From assembly GCF_049808615.1 (NCBI RefSeq), contig NZ_JBNCAN010000023.1:1-64000 (forward strand): a DNA stretch of 64,000 bases. The letters run 5' to 3'. Every line of letters begins with the position of its first letter. Within the stretch, counting starts at the first letter, position 1. The position numbers were made by a program, and so were the translations under genes. Under the pieces are notes generated by a model, which worked only from the letters and a program-made list of their open reading frames with translations, was not told the origin of the DNA and searched no databases. Positions 1-9,114 of the stretch are shown here, one piece after another. Source of the DNA: Modicisalibacter sp049808615 (GTDB lineage Bacteria > Pseudomonadota > Gammaproteobacteria > Pseudomonadales > Halomonadaceae).

Positions 1-1
1 T

Positions 2-124
2 GGCGCGGAACTTGACGTTGGGCATGGCACTGTCTGGGTGAATGGCGATATTCGCTATATTGCCATGCAGTTCAGTAGGTTAGAAGCATTCCTGGGGGCC
101 GGTCTCACGGATTCAGGTTTATAA
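2..124 (+). CDS. 3' end of an unidentified protein (partial)
   Basis: A reading frame is open from the window edge to a TAA at 122-124 and encodes 40 residues, ending ...GAGLTDSGL. It converges on the transketolase gene, whose stop lies 17 bases further on. The composition looks protein-like, but the piece is too short to assign a family. It could be the tail of a real gene or a chance opening; the sequence to the left would decide. Confidence 0.35.
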   Translation, partial: GAELDVGHGTVWVNGDIRYIAMQFSRLEAFLGAGLTDSGL

Positions 125-140
125 CTTTTCGATCACACCT

Positions 141-2147
141 CTAAGCGGTGGCGCTTTCTTCCAGCAGTTGCTCGACCTGCTCCACGACGTTGTCTACGGT
201 GAAGCCGAAGTGCTTGAAGAGCGCTTCCGCCGGGGCGGATTCGCCGAAGCTGTGCATGGCGACAATGCGCCCGGTGAGCCCCACATACTTGTACCAGTAG
301 GCGTAGTGGCTGGCCTCGATGGCCACCCGCCGTGTCATGGCTGGCGGTAGCACCGAGTCGCGATAGCTGGCGGGCTGGGCGTCGAACACATCGGTGGAAG
401 GCATCGACACGACGCGCACCGCCTTGCCCTTGGCTTCTAGCGCGTTGGCGGCCTCCATGGCCAGGCCGACCTCGGAGCCGGTGGCGATCAGAATGACCTC
501 GCAAGGCTCGTCGCTGTCCTTGAGCACGTAACCGCCGCGACGGATCTCCGCCAGCTGATGCTTGTCGCGCTGTTGGTGAGGCAGATTCTGCCGCGACAGT
601 ACCAGGGCCGTCGGCGCCCCTTGTCGTTTGAGCGCAATGCGCCAGGCTACGGCGGTTTCTACCGCATCCGCCGGACGCCAGGTCGATAGATTAGGGGTCG
701 AGCGCAGCGCCCCCATCTGTTCGATCGGCTGATGCGTCGGGCCATCCTCGCCCAGACCGATGGAGTCGTGGGTGAATACGTAGATGGTCTGCAGGTTCAT
801 CAGCGCTGCCAGGCGCACGGCGTTATGCATGTACTCCATGAAGGTCAGGAAGGTAGCACCATAGGGGATGAACCCGCCGTGGGCGGCAATCCCGTTCATG
901 ATCGCGCCCATGCCGAATTCGCGCACCCCGTAATGCAGATAGTTGCCGTCGTGATGATCGCGATTGATGGCCCGAGCATCCTTCCAGAAGGTCAGGTTGG
1001 AAGGAGCCAGGTCGGCGCTGCCGCCGAATAGCTCCGGCAACTGAGGGCCAAGTTCGTTCAGGCAGGCCAGTGAAGCCTTGCGGCTGGCAATGCTCTCGCC
1101 ACGCTCCTGAGTGTCCTCGACGAGTTTCTCGGTACTGAGTGTCGTGGGCAACTCGCCCTTGAGGCGCCGCTTGAGTTCCTTGGCAAGCTCTGGGTGCGCC
1201 TCCTGATAGCGCTCGAAGCGCGTGTCCCAGTCGTTCTCGGCTTGCTGGCCGCGGGCGCTAGCATCCCAGCCCTTGTAGATGTCTTCCGGGACGTGGAAAG
1301 GCGCATGCTCCCAGCCCAACTGTTCCCGGGCAGCGGCGACCTCGTCATCGCCCAGAGGCGCACCATGGGTCGCCTCGGTGCCCTGCTTGTTGGGGGCGCC
1401 AAAACCGATGATGGTCTTGCAGATGATCAGGCTGGGGCGATCGGTGTGAGTCCGCGTCAGTTCGATGGCGGCCTTGATCTCCTCGGGCTTGTGGCCATCG
1501 ACGTTGGGCACCACGTGCCAGCCGTAGGCCTCGAAGCGCTTGGCAGTGTCGTCGGTGAACCAGCCCTCGACCTCGCCATCGATGGAGATGCCGTTGTCAT
1601 CGTAGAAGGCGGTCAACTTACCCAGGCCCTGAGTACCGGCCAGGGAGCAGGCTTCATGCGAGATGCCTTCCATGAGACAGCCGTCACCCAAAAACACATA
1701 GGTTTGGTGATCGATAATGGCATGGCCCGGCTGATTGAATTGCGCCGCCAGGGTGCGCTCGGCAATGGCCATGCCCACGGCGTTGGCCAGCCCTTGTCCT
1801 AATGGCCCAGTCGTGGTTTCGACGCCCGGGGTGTAGCCCAATTCCGGGTGCCCTGGGGTCTTGGAGTGCAGCTGGCGAAAATTCTGCAGATCCTGAAGGG
1901 CAAGCTCGTAGCCGGTCAGATGCAGCAACGAATAGAGCAGCATGGAGCCATGACCGTTGGATAGCACGAAACGATCACGGTCGGCCCAGTGTGGATTGGC
2001 CGGGTTGTGCTTGAGGTAATCGTTCCATAACACTTCGGCGATATCGGCCATGCCCATGGGGGCGCCGGGGTGGCCGGACTTGGCCCTCTGTACGGCATCC
2101 ATGGACAGCGCACGGATGGCATTCGCCAACTCGAAACGGGACGGCAT
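141..2147 (-). CDS. tkt: Transketolase
   Basis: Thiamine-diphosphate enzyme of the non-oxidative pentose phosphate pathway that moves two-carbon ketol units between sugar phosphates in the cytoplasm. The 668-residue length fits bacterial transketolases (about 660). A GDG...N thiamine-diphosphate motif lies near residues 154-185, with the N-terminal SGHPGAPMGMA segment and the HDSIGLGEDGPTHQP segment also intact. The start at 2147 is chosen because AGGAG sits 7-8 bases upstream and MPSRFELANAIR is the usual N terminus; a longer frame to 2171 has no such site. It is divergent from metK. The usual partner genes (gap, pgk) would lie left of the window. Confidence 0.97.
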   Translation of the reverse strand: MPSRFELANAIRALSMDAVQRAKSGHPGAPMGMADIAEVLWNDYLKHNPANPHWADRDRFVLSNGHGSMLLYSLLHLTGYELALQDLQNFRQLHSKTPGHPELGYTPGVETTTGPLGQGLANAVGMAIAERTLAAQFNQPGHAIIDHQTYVFLGDGCLMEGISHEACSLAGTQGLGKLTAFYDDNGISIDGEVEGWFTDDTAKRFEAYGWHVVPNVDGHKPEEIKAAIELTRTHTDRPSLIICKTIIGFGAPNKQGTEATHGAPLGDDEVAAAREQLGWEHAPFHVPEDIYKGWDASARGQQAENDWDTRFERYQEAHPELAKELKRRLKGELPTTLSTEKLVEDTQERGESIASRKASLACLNELGPQLPELFGGSADLAPSNLTFWKDARAINRDHHDGNYLHYGVREFGMGAIMNGIAAHGGFIPYGATFLTFMEYMHNAVRLAALMNLQTIYVFTHDSIGLGEDGPTHQPIEQMGALRSTPNLSTWRPADAVETAVAWRIALKRQGAPTALVLSRQNLPHQQRDKHQLAEIRRGGYVLKDSDEPCEVILIATGSEVGLAMEAANALEAKGKAVRVVSMPSTDVFDAQPASYRDSVLPPAMTRRVAIEASHYAYWYKYVGLTGRIVAMHSFGESAPAEALFKHFGFTVDNVVEQVEQLLEESATA

Positions 2148-2515
2148 CGTAAAGCTCCTAGCCTGAGGCAAATGAACAGAAGTAGCTGCTGATTGCCACT
2201 ACCGGTTCGTCAGTGTGGTACCGACCACAGGCCGGCATGAAGGATTCGGGTGCTTATTGTCGCCGAGTTGTGAGTATCCATCAAATGCATGAGGTCGATT
2301 TTGATCCGGGTCGCCAGGCTGGCACAGACGTGACGCGCCGGTTTTGGGATCGCTAGGCAGCCGCCGAGGGAGCGTGTAGACTTTTTGCATCCAGGCCCAG
2401 CGCAGTCCAGCGGTCTTTGTCTGCGGTGACGTGATTCTCCGGCATCCGGCGCCGCAATATTGTTTGTTTGCTTTTTTCGTCACCCACAAGGGTGCCAAGG
2501 AGGGTCGAAGAGGCC
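2148..2515. other. Divergent tkt/metK intergenic region
   Basis: A 368-base gap between two outward-facing genes that must hold both promoters. I see no SAM riboswitch core and no clear MetJ-type operator. An AT-rich stretch at 2456-2478 is the most promoter-like part for metK. Nothing more can be supported. Confidence 0.5.
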
Positions 2516-3736
2516 ATGAGCGAATACTCCCTGTTTACGTCTGAATCCGTGTCCGAAGGGCATCCCGACAAGATTGCCGATCAAATCTCCGATGCAGTAC
2601 TTGATGCGATCATCGCCCGGGACAAACAGGCACGAGTCGCCTGTGAAACCATGGTCAAGACGGGGGTGGCGATCGTTGCCGGCGAGATCAGCACCAATGC
2701 CTGGGTCGATCTCGAGGAACTGGTGCGCGAGGTAATTCTCAATATTGGCTACGACTCCTCGGATGTCGGTTTCGATGGCGAAACCTGTGGCGTGCTCAAC
2801 CTGATTGGCAAGCAGAGTGTGGACATCGCTCAAGGCGTCGATCGCGGCAAACCCGAAGATCAGGGCGCCGGTGATCAGGGGCTGATGTTCGGCTATGCGA
2901 CCAACGAGACCGATTCCTACATGCCGGCGCCGATTCATTATGCTCATCGGCTGGTCGAGCGCCAGGCGGAGTTGCGAAAGAGCGGCATGCTGCCCTGGCT
3001 GCGCCCCGACGCCAAGAGCCAGGTGACCTTCCGCTATGGCGAGGACGGCAAGCCTCAGGGGGTAGAGGCAGTGGTGCTTTCCACCCAGCACGATCCAGAG
3101 ATCGCTCAGGAGGATCTGCGCAAGATGGTCAGACGCGAGATCATCGAGCAAGTACTGCCGGCGGAATGGCTATCCGACAAGACGCAGTTCCACATCAATC
3201 CTACCGGCAAGTTCGTTATCGGTGGTCCGGTGGGGGATTGTGGTCTGACCGGACGCAAGATCATCGTGGATACCTATGGCGGCATGGCACGTCATGGCGG
3301 CGGGGCGTTTTCCGGCAAGGACCCCTCCAAGGTCGATCGCAGCGCGGCCTATGCGGGGCGCTACGTAGCCAAGAATCTTGTCGCGGCTGGGCTGGCCGAT
3401 CGCTGTGAGATACAGGTCTCCTACGCCATTGGCGTAGCGGAGCCGACATCGGTATCGATCAATACCTTCGGTACGGGCCGCATTAGCGATACCAGAATCG
3501 TCGAACTGGTACGCGAACACTTCGATCTGCGCCCGTTTGCCATTGCCAACATGCTCGATCTGCAGCATCCGATGTATCGTCTCACCGCGTCCTACGGCCA
3601 TTTCGGTCGCGAGCCTTTCGAACACAGTTATACCTGGAAGGATGTGCAGGGTGAAACGCACACCGAGACGTTCACCGCCTTCCCTTGGGAGAAACTCGAC
3701 AAGGTCGAAGCGCTGCGCGCCGCCGCAGAACTCTGA
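2516..3736 (+). CDS. metK: S-adenosylmethionine synthetase
   Basis: Makes S-adenosylmethionine from methionine and ATP in the cytoplasm. The 406-residue protein starts MSEYSLFTSESVSEGHPDK, has the GHPDK ATP-binding motif, the GAGDQGLMFGYA motif and the GGGAFSGKDPSKVDRSAAY P-loop-like signature typical of MetK. The ATG at 2516 is preferred over an in-frame upstream codon at 2468 because of the family N terminus and the purine-rich AAGGAGGG and GAAGAGG just upstream. A strong terminator follows at 3758. With ahcY downstream it forms two steps of the activated methyl cycle. Confidence 0.98.
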   Translation: MSEYSLFTSESVSEGHPDKIADQISDAVLDAIIARDKQARVACETMVKTGVAIVAGEISTNAWVDLEELVREVILNIGYDSSDVGFDGETCGVLNLIGKQSVDIAQGVDRGKPEDQGAGDQGLMFGYATNETDSYMPAPIHYAHRLVERQAELRKSGMLPWLRPDAKSQVTFRYGEDGKPQGVEAVVLSTQHDPEIAQEDLRKMVRREIIEQVLPAEWLSDKTQFHINPTGKFVIGGPVGDCGLTGRKIIVDTYGGMARHGGGAFSGKDPSKVDRSAAYAGRYVAKNLVAAGLADRCEIQVSYAIGVAEPTSVSINTFGTGRISDTRIVELVREHFDLRPFAIANMLDLQHPMYRLTASYGHFGREPFEHSYTWKDVQGETHTETFTAFPWEKLDKVEALRAAAEL

Positions 3737-3757
3737 CGCTCGCAAGGAGCGCCTCTT

Positions 3758-3790
3758 GCCACAAGCCGTCAAGACGGCTTGTGGCGTTTT
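3758..3790 (+). terminator. Rho-independent terminator of metK
   Basis: A perfect 13-bp stem (GCCACAAGCCGTC with GACGGCTTGTGGC, separated by AA) followed by GTTTT, 22 bases after the metK stop. Confidence 0.85.
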
Positions 3791-3947
3791 CAGGCTCAGG
3801 CGGCTGAGAATGTGCAAATTCAACGATGAGTCGCGCGCTTTATGGCACAAAAGTGCACTTGAGGGCGTTGTCCTGGACACTTCCTTGAAACCGGGTCCAT
3901 AGTCATTGGCGAAGGAATCCGATCAAATGGACATGAGGATGTGAACC

Positions 3948-4331
3948 ATGGAAAACCGCAAGATTATGTTGATTGCCGCGCTCACGCTTTCCGGCGCTCT
4001 GCTTGTCGGCTGCGGCGATGACGAGGCCGAGCCCGAGCAGTCCACCACCACGGAATCCGCCACCAATCAATCGGAACCAGCCTCGGAGAATGCGACTTCT
4101 ACGTCCGGTAACACGAGTTCCGGCAGTGGCGGCGAAAGCTCTGACGACATGTCCGGTAGCGGAAGCAGTTCAAGTGAATCTTCTGATTCCCAGATGCAAT
4201 CCGACGATACCAACGCCAGCGCTAGCGGCACGAAAACACCTCAGAACGATCAAGCTCAGCCGTCCGGCCAGGATAATCAAAGCCAGCCGGAAGCCAGCGC
4301 TGAAGGCACGTCGGAAGAAAGCACGAACTAA
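3948..4331 (+). CDS. Small Ser/Gln/Asn-rich lipoprotein of unknown function
   Basis: 127 residues. The N terminus has a lipoprotein signal with a lipobox LVGC (cysteine 22), so the product should be lipid-anchored in the periplasm or outer membrane. The rest is low-complexity, rich in Ser, Glu, Gln, Asn and Gly, with no predicted fold that I recognise, and is acidic overall. GAGGATGTGAACC precedes the ATG. It stands alone between the metK terminator and its own terminator at 4375. Similar disordered acidic lipoproteins are common in halophiles; no function can be proposed. Confidence 0.75.
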   Translation: MENRKIMLIAALTLSGALLVGCGDDEAEPEQSTTTESATNQSEPASENATSTSGNTSSGSGGESSDDMSGSGSSSSESSDSQMQSDDTNASASGTKTPQNDQAQPSGQDNQSQPEASAEGTSEESTN

Positions 4332-4374
4332 GATACTTCAGGTGTTTCAGCTTTCCAGACAAACGCCGATGTTC

Positions 4375-4411
4375 AAGAAGGTGGCTAGTGGATAGCCGCC
4401 TTCTTTCTTTT
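4375..4411 (+). terminator. Terminator after the lipoprotein gene
   Basis: Stem AAGAAGGTGGCTA with TAGCCGCCTTCTT (one G-T pair) around a five-base loop, running into a T-rich tract. Confidence 0.8.
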
Positions 4412-4516
4412 CGATGCTGCCCGAGATCGATGAATTGGCGCACCAACGTTGAAAAAGAACGCATAGTGTAGTGAACTTGCCCGGCGCCAATGCCTCATTG
4501 GCGCCTCGTTGCTGCT

Positions 4517-4593
4517 GTCCGAGGGGCGCTGCAGTGCATGACCAAACTCATGCACGAGGCTCGGACAGGATGGCGTAAACGCAACGGCGCCCA
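4517..4593 (+). ncRNA. S-adenosylhomocysteine (SAH) riboswitch
   Basis: The leader of ahcY matches the SAH riboswitch architecture. P1 pairs GTCCGAG (4517-4523) with CTCGGAC (4560-4566). An inner hairpin is formed by GTGCATGA and TCATGCAC. A pseudoknot pairs GGGCGC (4524-4529) with GCGCCC (4587-4592) inside the conserved AACGGCGCCCA segment. The GAGGGGCGCTGC and GAGGCTCGG blocks are the family consensus. Known members switch on ahcY when SAH accumulates. The element ends 23 bases before the ATG, so control of ribosome access or transcription is plausible. Confidence 0.92.
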
Positions 4594-4615
4594 TTCCCCG
4601 GAATGGAGTAAGACG

Positions 4616-6025
4616 ATGACAGCCATGGCCAACCCCGACGCTGCCACTCAAGACTATAAAGTCGCCGATATTTCTCTGGCCGATTGGGGCCGTCGCGAAA
4701 TTCGCATCGCCGAGACCGAAATGCCGGCGCTGATGAAGATTCGTGCCAAGTACCGTGATCAGCAGCCGCTCGCCGGCGCTCGCATTGCCGGTTGTATTCA
4801 CATGACCATTCAGACTGCGGTATTGATCGAGACCCTGATCGAACTGGGGGCCTCGGTGCGCTGGTCCTCCTGCAACATCTTCTCGACCCAGGATCAGGCC
4901 GCCGCGGCGATCGCCGTCGCTGGCATTCCCGTGTTCGCCTGGAAGGGCGAGACCGAGGAGGAGTTCTGGTGGTGCATCGAGCAGACCGTGGAAGGCGCCG
5001 ACGGCTGGACCCCCAACATGGTACTCGACGATGGCGGTGATCTGACTGCGCTGCTCCACGACAAGCGCCCGGAACTTCTGAAGAACATCCACGGCATCTC
5101 CGAGGAGACCACCACCGGCGTGCATCGCCTGCAGGAAATGCTGCGGGACAGCACTCTCAAGGTGCCGGCGATCAACGTCAACGATGCGGTGACCAAGTCC
5201 AAGAACGACAACAAGTACGGCTGTCGTCACAGCCTGAACGATGCCATCAAGCGCGGTCTCGACCATCTGCTTTCCGGCAAGCAGGCCCTGGTGGTGGGTT
5301 ATGGTGACGTGGGCAAAGGCTCCGCCGCCTCGCTGCGTCAGGAAGGCATGATCGTCAAGGTCACCGAGATTGATCCGATCTGTGCCATGCAGGCCTGCAT
5401 GGACGGTTTCGAGGTGGTCTCCCCTTATCGCGATGGCCACAATCAGGGCGTCGACAGCATCGATCATGATTTGCTGGGCAAGATCGATCTGGTGGTGACC
5501 TGCACCGGCAACGTCAACGCCTGCGACGCCCCCATGCTCAGAGCGCTCAAGAAAGGCGCGGTGGTATGTAACATCGGCCACTTCGATAGCGAGATCGATA
5601 CCGCCTACATGCGCCGTCAGTGGCACTGGGAGGAGGTCAAGCCCCAGGTTCACAAGATCTACCGTGACAGCGATCCCGGCGACTTCGACCCCACCAGCGG
5701 CGACTACCTGATCCTGCTCTCCGAAGGGCGTCTGGTGAACCTGGGCAATGCCACGGGCCACCCGTCGCGGATCATGGACGGCTCCTTCGCCAACCAGGTA
5801 CTGGCACAGATCCATCTTTTCGAGCGCCGCTTCGCGGACCTCACCGATGATGACAAGGCCGGAGGTCTTTCGGTCACCGTGCTGCCCAAGCACCTCGATG
5901 AGGAGGTGGCGCGCTACATGGTAGAAGGCTTCGGCGGGGTGATCACCCGCTTGACCGACGAGCAGGCCAAGTATACCGGCATGGCGGTAGACGGGCCGTT
6001 CAAGCCGGATGAGTATCGCTACTGA
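4616..6025 (+). CDS. ahcY: Adenosylhomocysteinase
   Basis: Hydrolyses S-adenosylhomocysteine to adenosine and homocysteine, an NAD-dependent cytoplasmic step of the methyl cycle. 469 residues; the NAD-binding loop GYGDVGKGSAASL, the VTEIDPICAMQA segment and the C-terminal KPDEYRY ending are all diagnostic. The start is set at 4616 by GGAG eight bases upstream and the family N terminus. A frame continuing upstream to 4490 runs through the SAH riboswitch and is not coding there. It is regulated by that riboswitch and followed by a hairpin terminator. Confidence 0.97.
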   Translation: MTAMANPDAATQDYKVADISLADWGRREIRIAETEMPALMKIRAKYRDQQPLAGARIAGCIHMTIQTAVLIETLIELGASVRWSSCNIFSTQDQAAAAIAVAGIPVFAWKGETEEEFWWCIEQTVEGADGWTPNMVLDDGGDLTALLHDKRPELLKNIHGISEETTTGVHRLQEMLRDSTLKVPAINVNDAVTKSKNDNKYGCRHSLNDAIKRGLDHLLSGKQALVVGYGDVGKGSAASLRQEGMIVKVTEIDPICAMQACMDGFEVVSPYRDGHNQGVDSIDHDLLGKIDLVVTCTGNVNACDAPMLRALKKGAVVCNIGHFDSEIDTAYMRRQWHWEEVKPQVHKIYRDSDPGDFDPTSGDYLILLSEGRLVNLGNATGHPSRIMDGSFANQVLAQIHLFERRFADLTDDDKAGGLSVTVLPKHLDEEVARYMVEGFGGVITRLTDEQAKYTGMAVDGPFKPDEYRY

Positions 6026-6051
6026 GTCGATTCGCTGATTCAACGTTACAG

Positions 6052-6075
6052 CGCCGCCTTCGGGCGGCGTTCTTG
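6052..6075 (+). terminator. Terminator of ahcY
   Basis: CGCCGCC and GGCGGCG form a 7-bp GC stem around a UUCG-type loop, followed by TTCTT. Confidence 0.75.
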
Positions 6076-6141
6076 CATGCTACCCTAGTGCCTGGCGGCG
6101 TCATCACCGGTTAAGAACAACGACGGCACAAGGAAGGGCCC

Positions 6142-7383
6142 ATGCTGGATCTCATTGCGATCATCGTCACGCTCACGGCGGTTCTTGCCTGGTTCAATCA
6201 TCAGTTCATTCGCTTGCCTACCACCATCGGCGTCATGGCCATCGCCCTGGTGCTCTCCGCGGGAATGCATGGCTTGTCTTGGCTGGGCTTCACCGCTCTT
6301 GAGAATCGCGCCGAAAGCCTGCTGTCGCAGATCGACTTCAACAAGCTGCTGATGGACGGGATGCTGTCGTTCTTGTTATTTGCTGGTGCCCTGCACGTCG
6401 ATCTGGACCGGCTCAAGCGCTACCGCTGGTCGATCGGCTTCCTGGCCACCCTAGGGGTAGTGATCTCGACCCTTGCCATTGGTTCCGCTGCCTATTTCCT
6501 GCTCGGTTTCTTTGGCTTCGCGGTGCCCTGGATGTACTGCCTGGTGTTCGGGGCGCTGATCTCGCCGACGGACCCCATCGCCGTGCTGGGCATCCTGCGC
6601 AAGGCCAATGCGCCGGTGGACCTGGAGCTGCGCATTGTCGGTGAGTCGCTGTTCAACGATGGCGTGGCCGTGGTGGTTTTTATCCTGTTGTTGGGGGCTG
6701 CTGCTGGCAGCGAGGCGCTAACCTTTACCCATGCCGGTAAGCTGTTCCTCCTCGAAGCCGGCGGCGGTATCGCCTTGGGATTGGTAGTCGGAGGCCTGGC
6801 CTATTGGTTGATGCGTAGCATCGACGAGTATCGCATCGAAGTGCTTATCTCCCTGGCGATAGTATTTGGGGGCTACGCTCTGGCACTGCACCTGCATGTC
6901 TCGGGGCCCATTGCCATGGTGGTGGCTGGCTTGCTGGTCGGTAATGAGGCCCGCAAGAGCGCCATGTCGGATACGACCCGTGAACAGCTCGATGCCTTCT
7001 GGGAGCTAGTCGATGAAATCCTTAATACCCTCCTGTTTGTGATCATCGGCCTCGAAGTATTGCTGATCCCCTTCGAAACGGGCCATCTATGGGTCGGTGC
7101 AGGGCTGATCGTGGTGCTGTTGATAGTACGTTTCGCGACCATCGGCGTGCCGGTACTGCTTCTGCGCGATCAACTGGGCTTCCGTCGCGGCTCTGCGCGC
7201 ATCCTGACCTGGGGCGGCCTGCGCGGTGGTATCTCCGTCGCCCTGGCGTTGGCCATTCCCAGTGGCGAGACTCGGGACGTGCTACTCACGGTGACCTATT
7301 TGATCGTACTGTTCTCGATCCTGGTTCAGGGGCTGACCATCGGTCGTGTCGTCAGTGCGCTACTGGATAAGCCAAACAAGTAA
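6142..7383 (+). CDS. CPA1-family Na+/H+ antiporter (NhaP-like)
   Basis: Inner-membrane monovalent cation/proton antiporter, 413 residues with about a dozen hydrophobic segments. It has the CPA1 signatures FGALISPTDPIAV and GESLFNDGVAVV, which hold the conserved acidic residues for ion exchange, and the late GLRGGISVALAL motif. AAGGAAGGG precedes the ATG. There is no long cytoplasmic C-terminal domain, so it is the short NhaP type. It is transcribed alone. A salt-exposed organism would use it for Na+ export or pH homeostasis; the exact ion is not readable from sequence. Confidence 0.9.
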   Translation: MLDLIAIIVTLTAVLAWFNHQFIRLPTTIGVMAIALVLSAGMHGLSWLGFTALENRAESLLSQIDFNKLLMDGMLSFLLFAGALHVDLDRLKRYRWSIGFLATLGVVISTLAIGSAAYFLLGFFGFAVPWMYCLVFGALISPTDPIAVLGILRKANAPVDLELRIVGESLFNDGVAVVVFILLLGAAAGSEALTFTHAGKLFLLEAGGGIALGLVVGGLAYWLMRSIDEYRIEVLISLAIVFGGYALALHLHVSGPIAMVVAGLLVGNEARKSAMSDTTREQLDAFWELVDEILNTLLFVIIGLEVLLIPFETGHLWVGAGLIVVLLIVRFATIGVPVLLLRDQLGFRRGSARILTWGGLRGGISVALALAIPSGETRDVLLTVTYLIVLFSILVQGLTIGRVVSALLDKPNK

Positions 7384-7495
7384 GAACGCTGCAGAAATAG
7401 CATCTTCAATCTTTGTCGAGCGTTGATTGCGTGCTGGATACGTCACCCTCGCGATGCCTGGTTTTGGCGTAAGATGTCAAAAATTGTAACGTGGC

Positions 7496-9043
7496 GTGGC
7501 CGTGAAACCAGGCAAGCTGTTACTTCTGCTATTCCTGGTCGGAACATGGCTAGGGGGCTGCAGCACGGTCGAGGTGGCTCGAACGCCTTCCATGGCATTG
7601 ACCTCCAAAGCAGCCGAGACAACCTATCTAGGCAACTGGGCCGGCCAGGCGACCAAGGAGCATCAAGGGCTGAGCGGTGTACAGCTGCTCAGTGATGGCC
7701 CGCGGGCCTTCGCCCTGCGAGCCGCACTGGCGGAGCACGCTCAGCAGACACTGGATGTGCAGACCTACATCCTTGAGAATGACCGATCCGGACGCGCATT
7801 GCTCAAGCGCATGCTGCATGCCGCCGAACGCGGTGTTCGCTTGCGACTGCTGTTGGACGATACCGCGAGCTTGGGTAAACAGCGCCTGCTGGCTGCGTTC
7901 AATTCTCACCCCAATATCCAGGTGCGGGTTTTCAACCCAGTCACCGCAGGGCGCCATAGCCCGCCGCTTTATTATCTGGCACTGGCCACGGATTTCGATC
8001 GCAAGCATCGGCGTATGCACAACAAGCTATGGGTCACCGATGGGTCGGTCGCCATTACCGGGGGGCGCAACCTGGCCAACCGTTACTTCGAGGTCGCAGA
8101 CAAGCTCAACTTCAACGATCTGGATGTCCTGGCCATCGGGCCGGTGGTGAACGCGCTATCCGGCAGCTTCGATCGCTTCTGGAATCACCCCATGGCAGTG
8201 CCGCTACACTATTTCGAGCAAGCTGCCACAACCGCCTGGCGCGAGCTTCTTGTCGAGCTCAGTGACGATGCCAGGCAGGGCAATGCGCTCTCGTCACAAC
8301 CGACGGCGCGACGTTTGGCGGGGGAACCCGCTCAGTCGTTATTGAAATCACTGGTCTGGACCCAGGCTATCGCCCTATGGGACCCACCCGAGAAACTCGA
8401 GGCCGAGGGATATCCGGCGCTCGAGATGACGCTGCTCGATCAGTTACGCGATGCCTTTCATCAAGTGGAGCACCGCTTGCTGATCATCTCGCCCTATATC
8501 GTGCCGACCCAGGCCAGCCTCGACTATCTGCAGTCGCTACGCGAGCGGGATGTCACGTTGACAATACTTACCAACGCCCTGGAAGCTACGGATCTACCTG
8601 TACTGCACGGCGCCTACGCCCCTCGGCGATCCACATTGCTGGCCAATGGAGTGCGGCTGTTCGAGCTGCAAGCGAAGCCTTCCGAAGAAACCGTTCAGCG
8701 TGGCAAGGGCGAGATCACCAGCCTGCATACCAAGGCCATCGCCTTCGATGATGAGCGGGTATTCATCGGCTCCCTCAATGCCGATCCTCGCTCGGTATGG
8801 TGGAACAGCGAGGTCGGCCTGCTGATCGATAGTCCTGTGTTGGGTGAGAAGTTGTGGGCATTGGCGAAGCAAGGAACGGCACCTGGGCGCAGCTATGAAG
8901 TTCTCCTGAGGGACGACGGTCATCTGCACTGGCGAACCGAGGTGGACGGGCGCCTGGTGATACTGGAAGAGGAGCCCGGAAGCACCTGGCGCCATCTCAA
9001 GGCCTGGATGCTCGAGGTGCTGGGTATCGAGCATCTGCTGTAG
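7496..9043 (+). CDS. Phospholipase D-like lipoprotein
   Basis: 515 residues. The signal segment ends in a lipobox LGGC, predicting a lipid-anchored envelope protein. Two HKD motifs of the phospholipase D superfamily are present: HNKLWVTDG with H175/K177, followed by ITGGRN, and HTKAIAFDD with H411, followed by IGSLNADPRS. Cardiolipin synthases and related envelope phosphatidyltransferases share this layout but lack a lipobox. GTG at 7496 or the GTG two codons later are both possible starts. It lies just upstream of the copper operon, but its own promoter and function are separate as far as can be seen. Confidence 0.85.
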   Translation: MAVKPGKLLLLLFLVGTWLGGCSTVEVARTPSMALTSKAAETTYLGNWAGQATKEHQGLSGVQLLSDGPRAFALRAALAEHAQQTLDVQTYILENDRSGRALLKRMLHAAERGVRLRLLLDDTASLGKQRLLAAFNSHPNIQVRVFNPVTAGRHSPPLYYLALATDFDRKHRRMHNKLWVTDGSVAITGGRNLANRYFEVADKLNFNDLDVLAIGPVVNALSGSFDRFWNHPMAVPLHYFEQAATTAWRELLVELSDDARQGNALSSQPTARRLAGEPAQSLLKSLVWTQAIALWDPPEKLEAEGYPALEMTLLDQLRDAFHQVEHRLLIISPYIVPTQASLDYLQSLRERDVTLTILTNALEATDLPVLHGAYAPRRSTLLANGVRLFELQAKPSEETVQRGKGEITSLHTKAIAFDDERVFIGSLNADPRSVWWNSEVGLLIDSPVLGEKLWALAKQGTAPGRSYEVLLRDDGHLHWRTEVDGRLVILEEEPGSTWRHLKAWMLEVLGIEHLL

Positions 9044-9051
9044 GGAGATCA

Positions 9052-9083
9052 TTCAGCTTATTTTCAGTCTGCTGTGCCACGCT
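9052..9083 (+). promoter_or_regulatory. CopR-type box and promoter of the copA operon
   Basis: TTCAG at 9052-9056 and 9063-9067, an 11-base-spaced direct repeat (spacer CTTATT), with a -10-like CACGCT starting 11 bases after the box at 9078. It is 48 bases upstream of copA. It belongs to the set of eight boxes with the same geometry in this window. Tandem repeats with one helical turn spacing are typical OmpR/PhoB-family regulator sites. Confidence 0.7.
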
Positions 9084-9114
9084 AGCGATCATTTGTTCGT
9101 CAGGAATTTAGTGC

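Noticed and set aside
2148..2515. SAM riboswitch before metK
   Set aside because: No SAM riboswitch core could be found in the leader.
4385..6043. 552-codon minus-strand open frame opposite ahcY
   Set aside because: It is a GC-driven mirror of ahcY with no family signature and no ribosome site; ahcY on the plus strand is certain.
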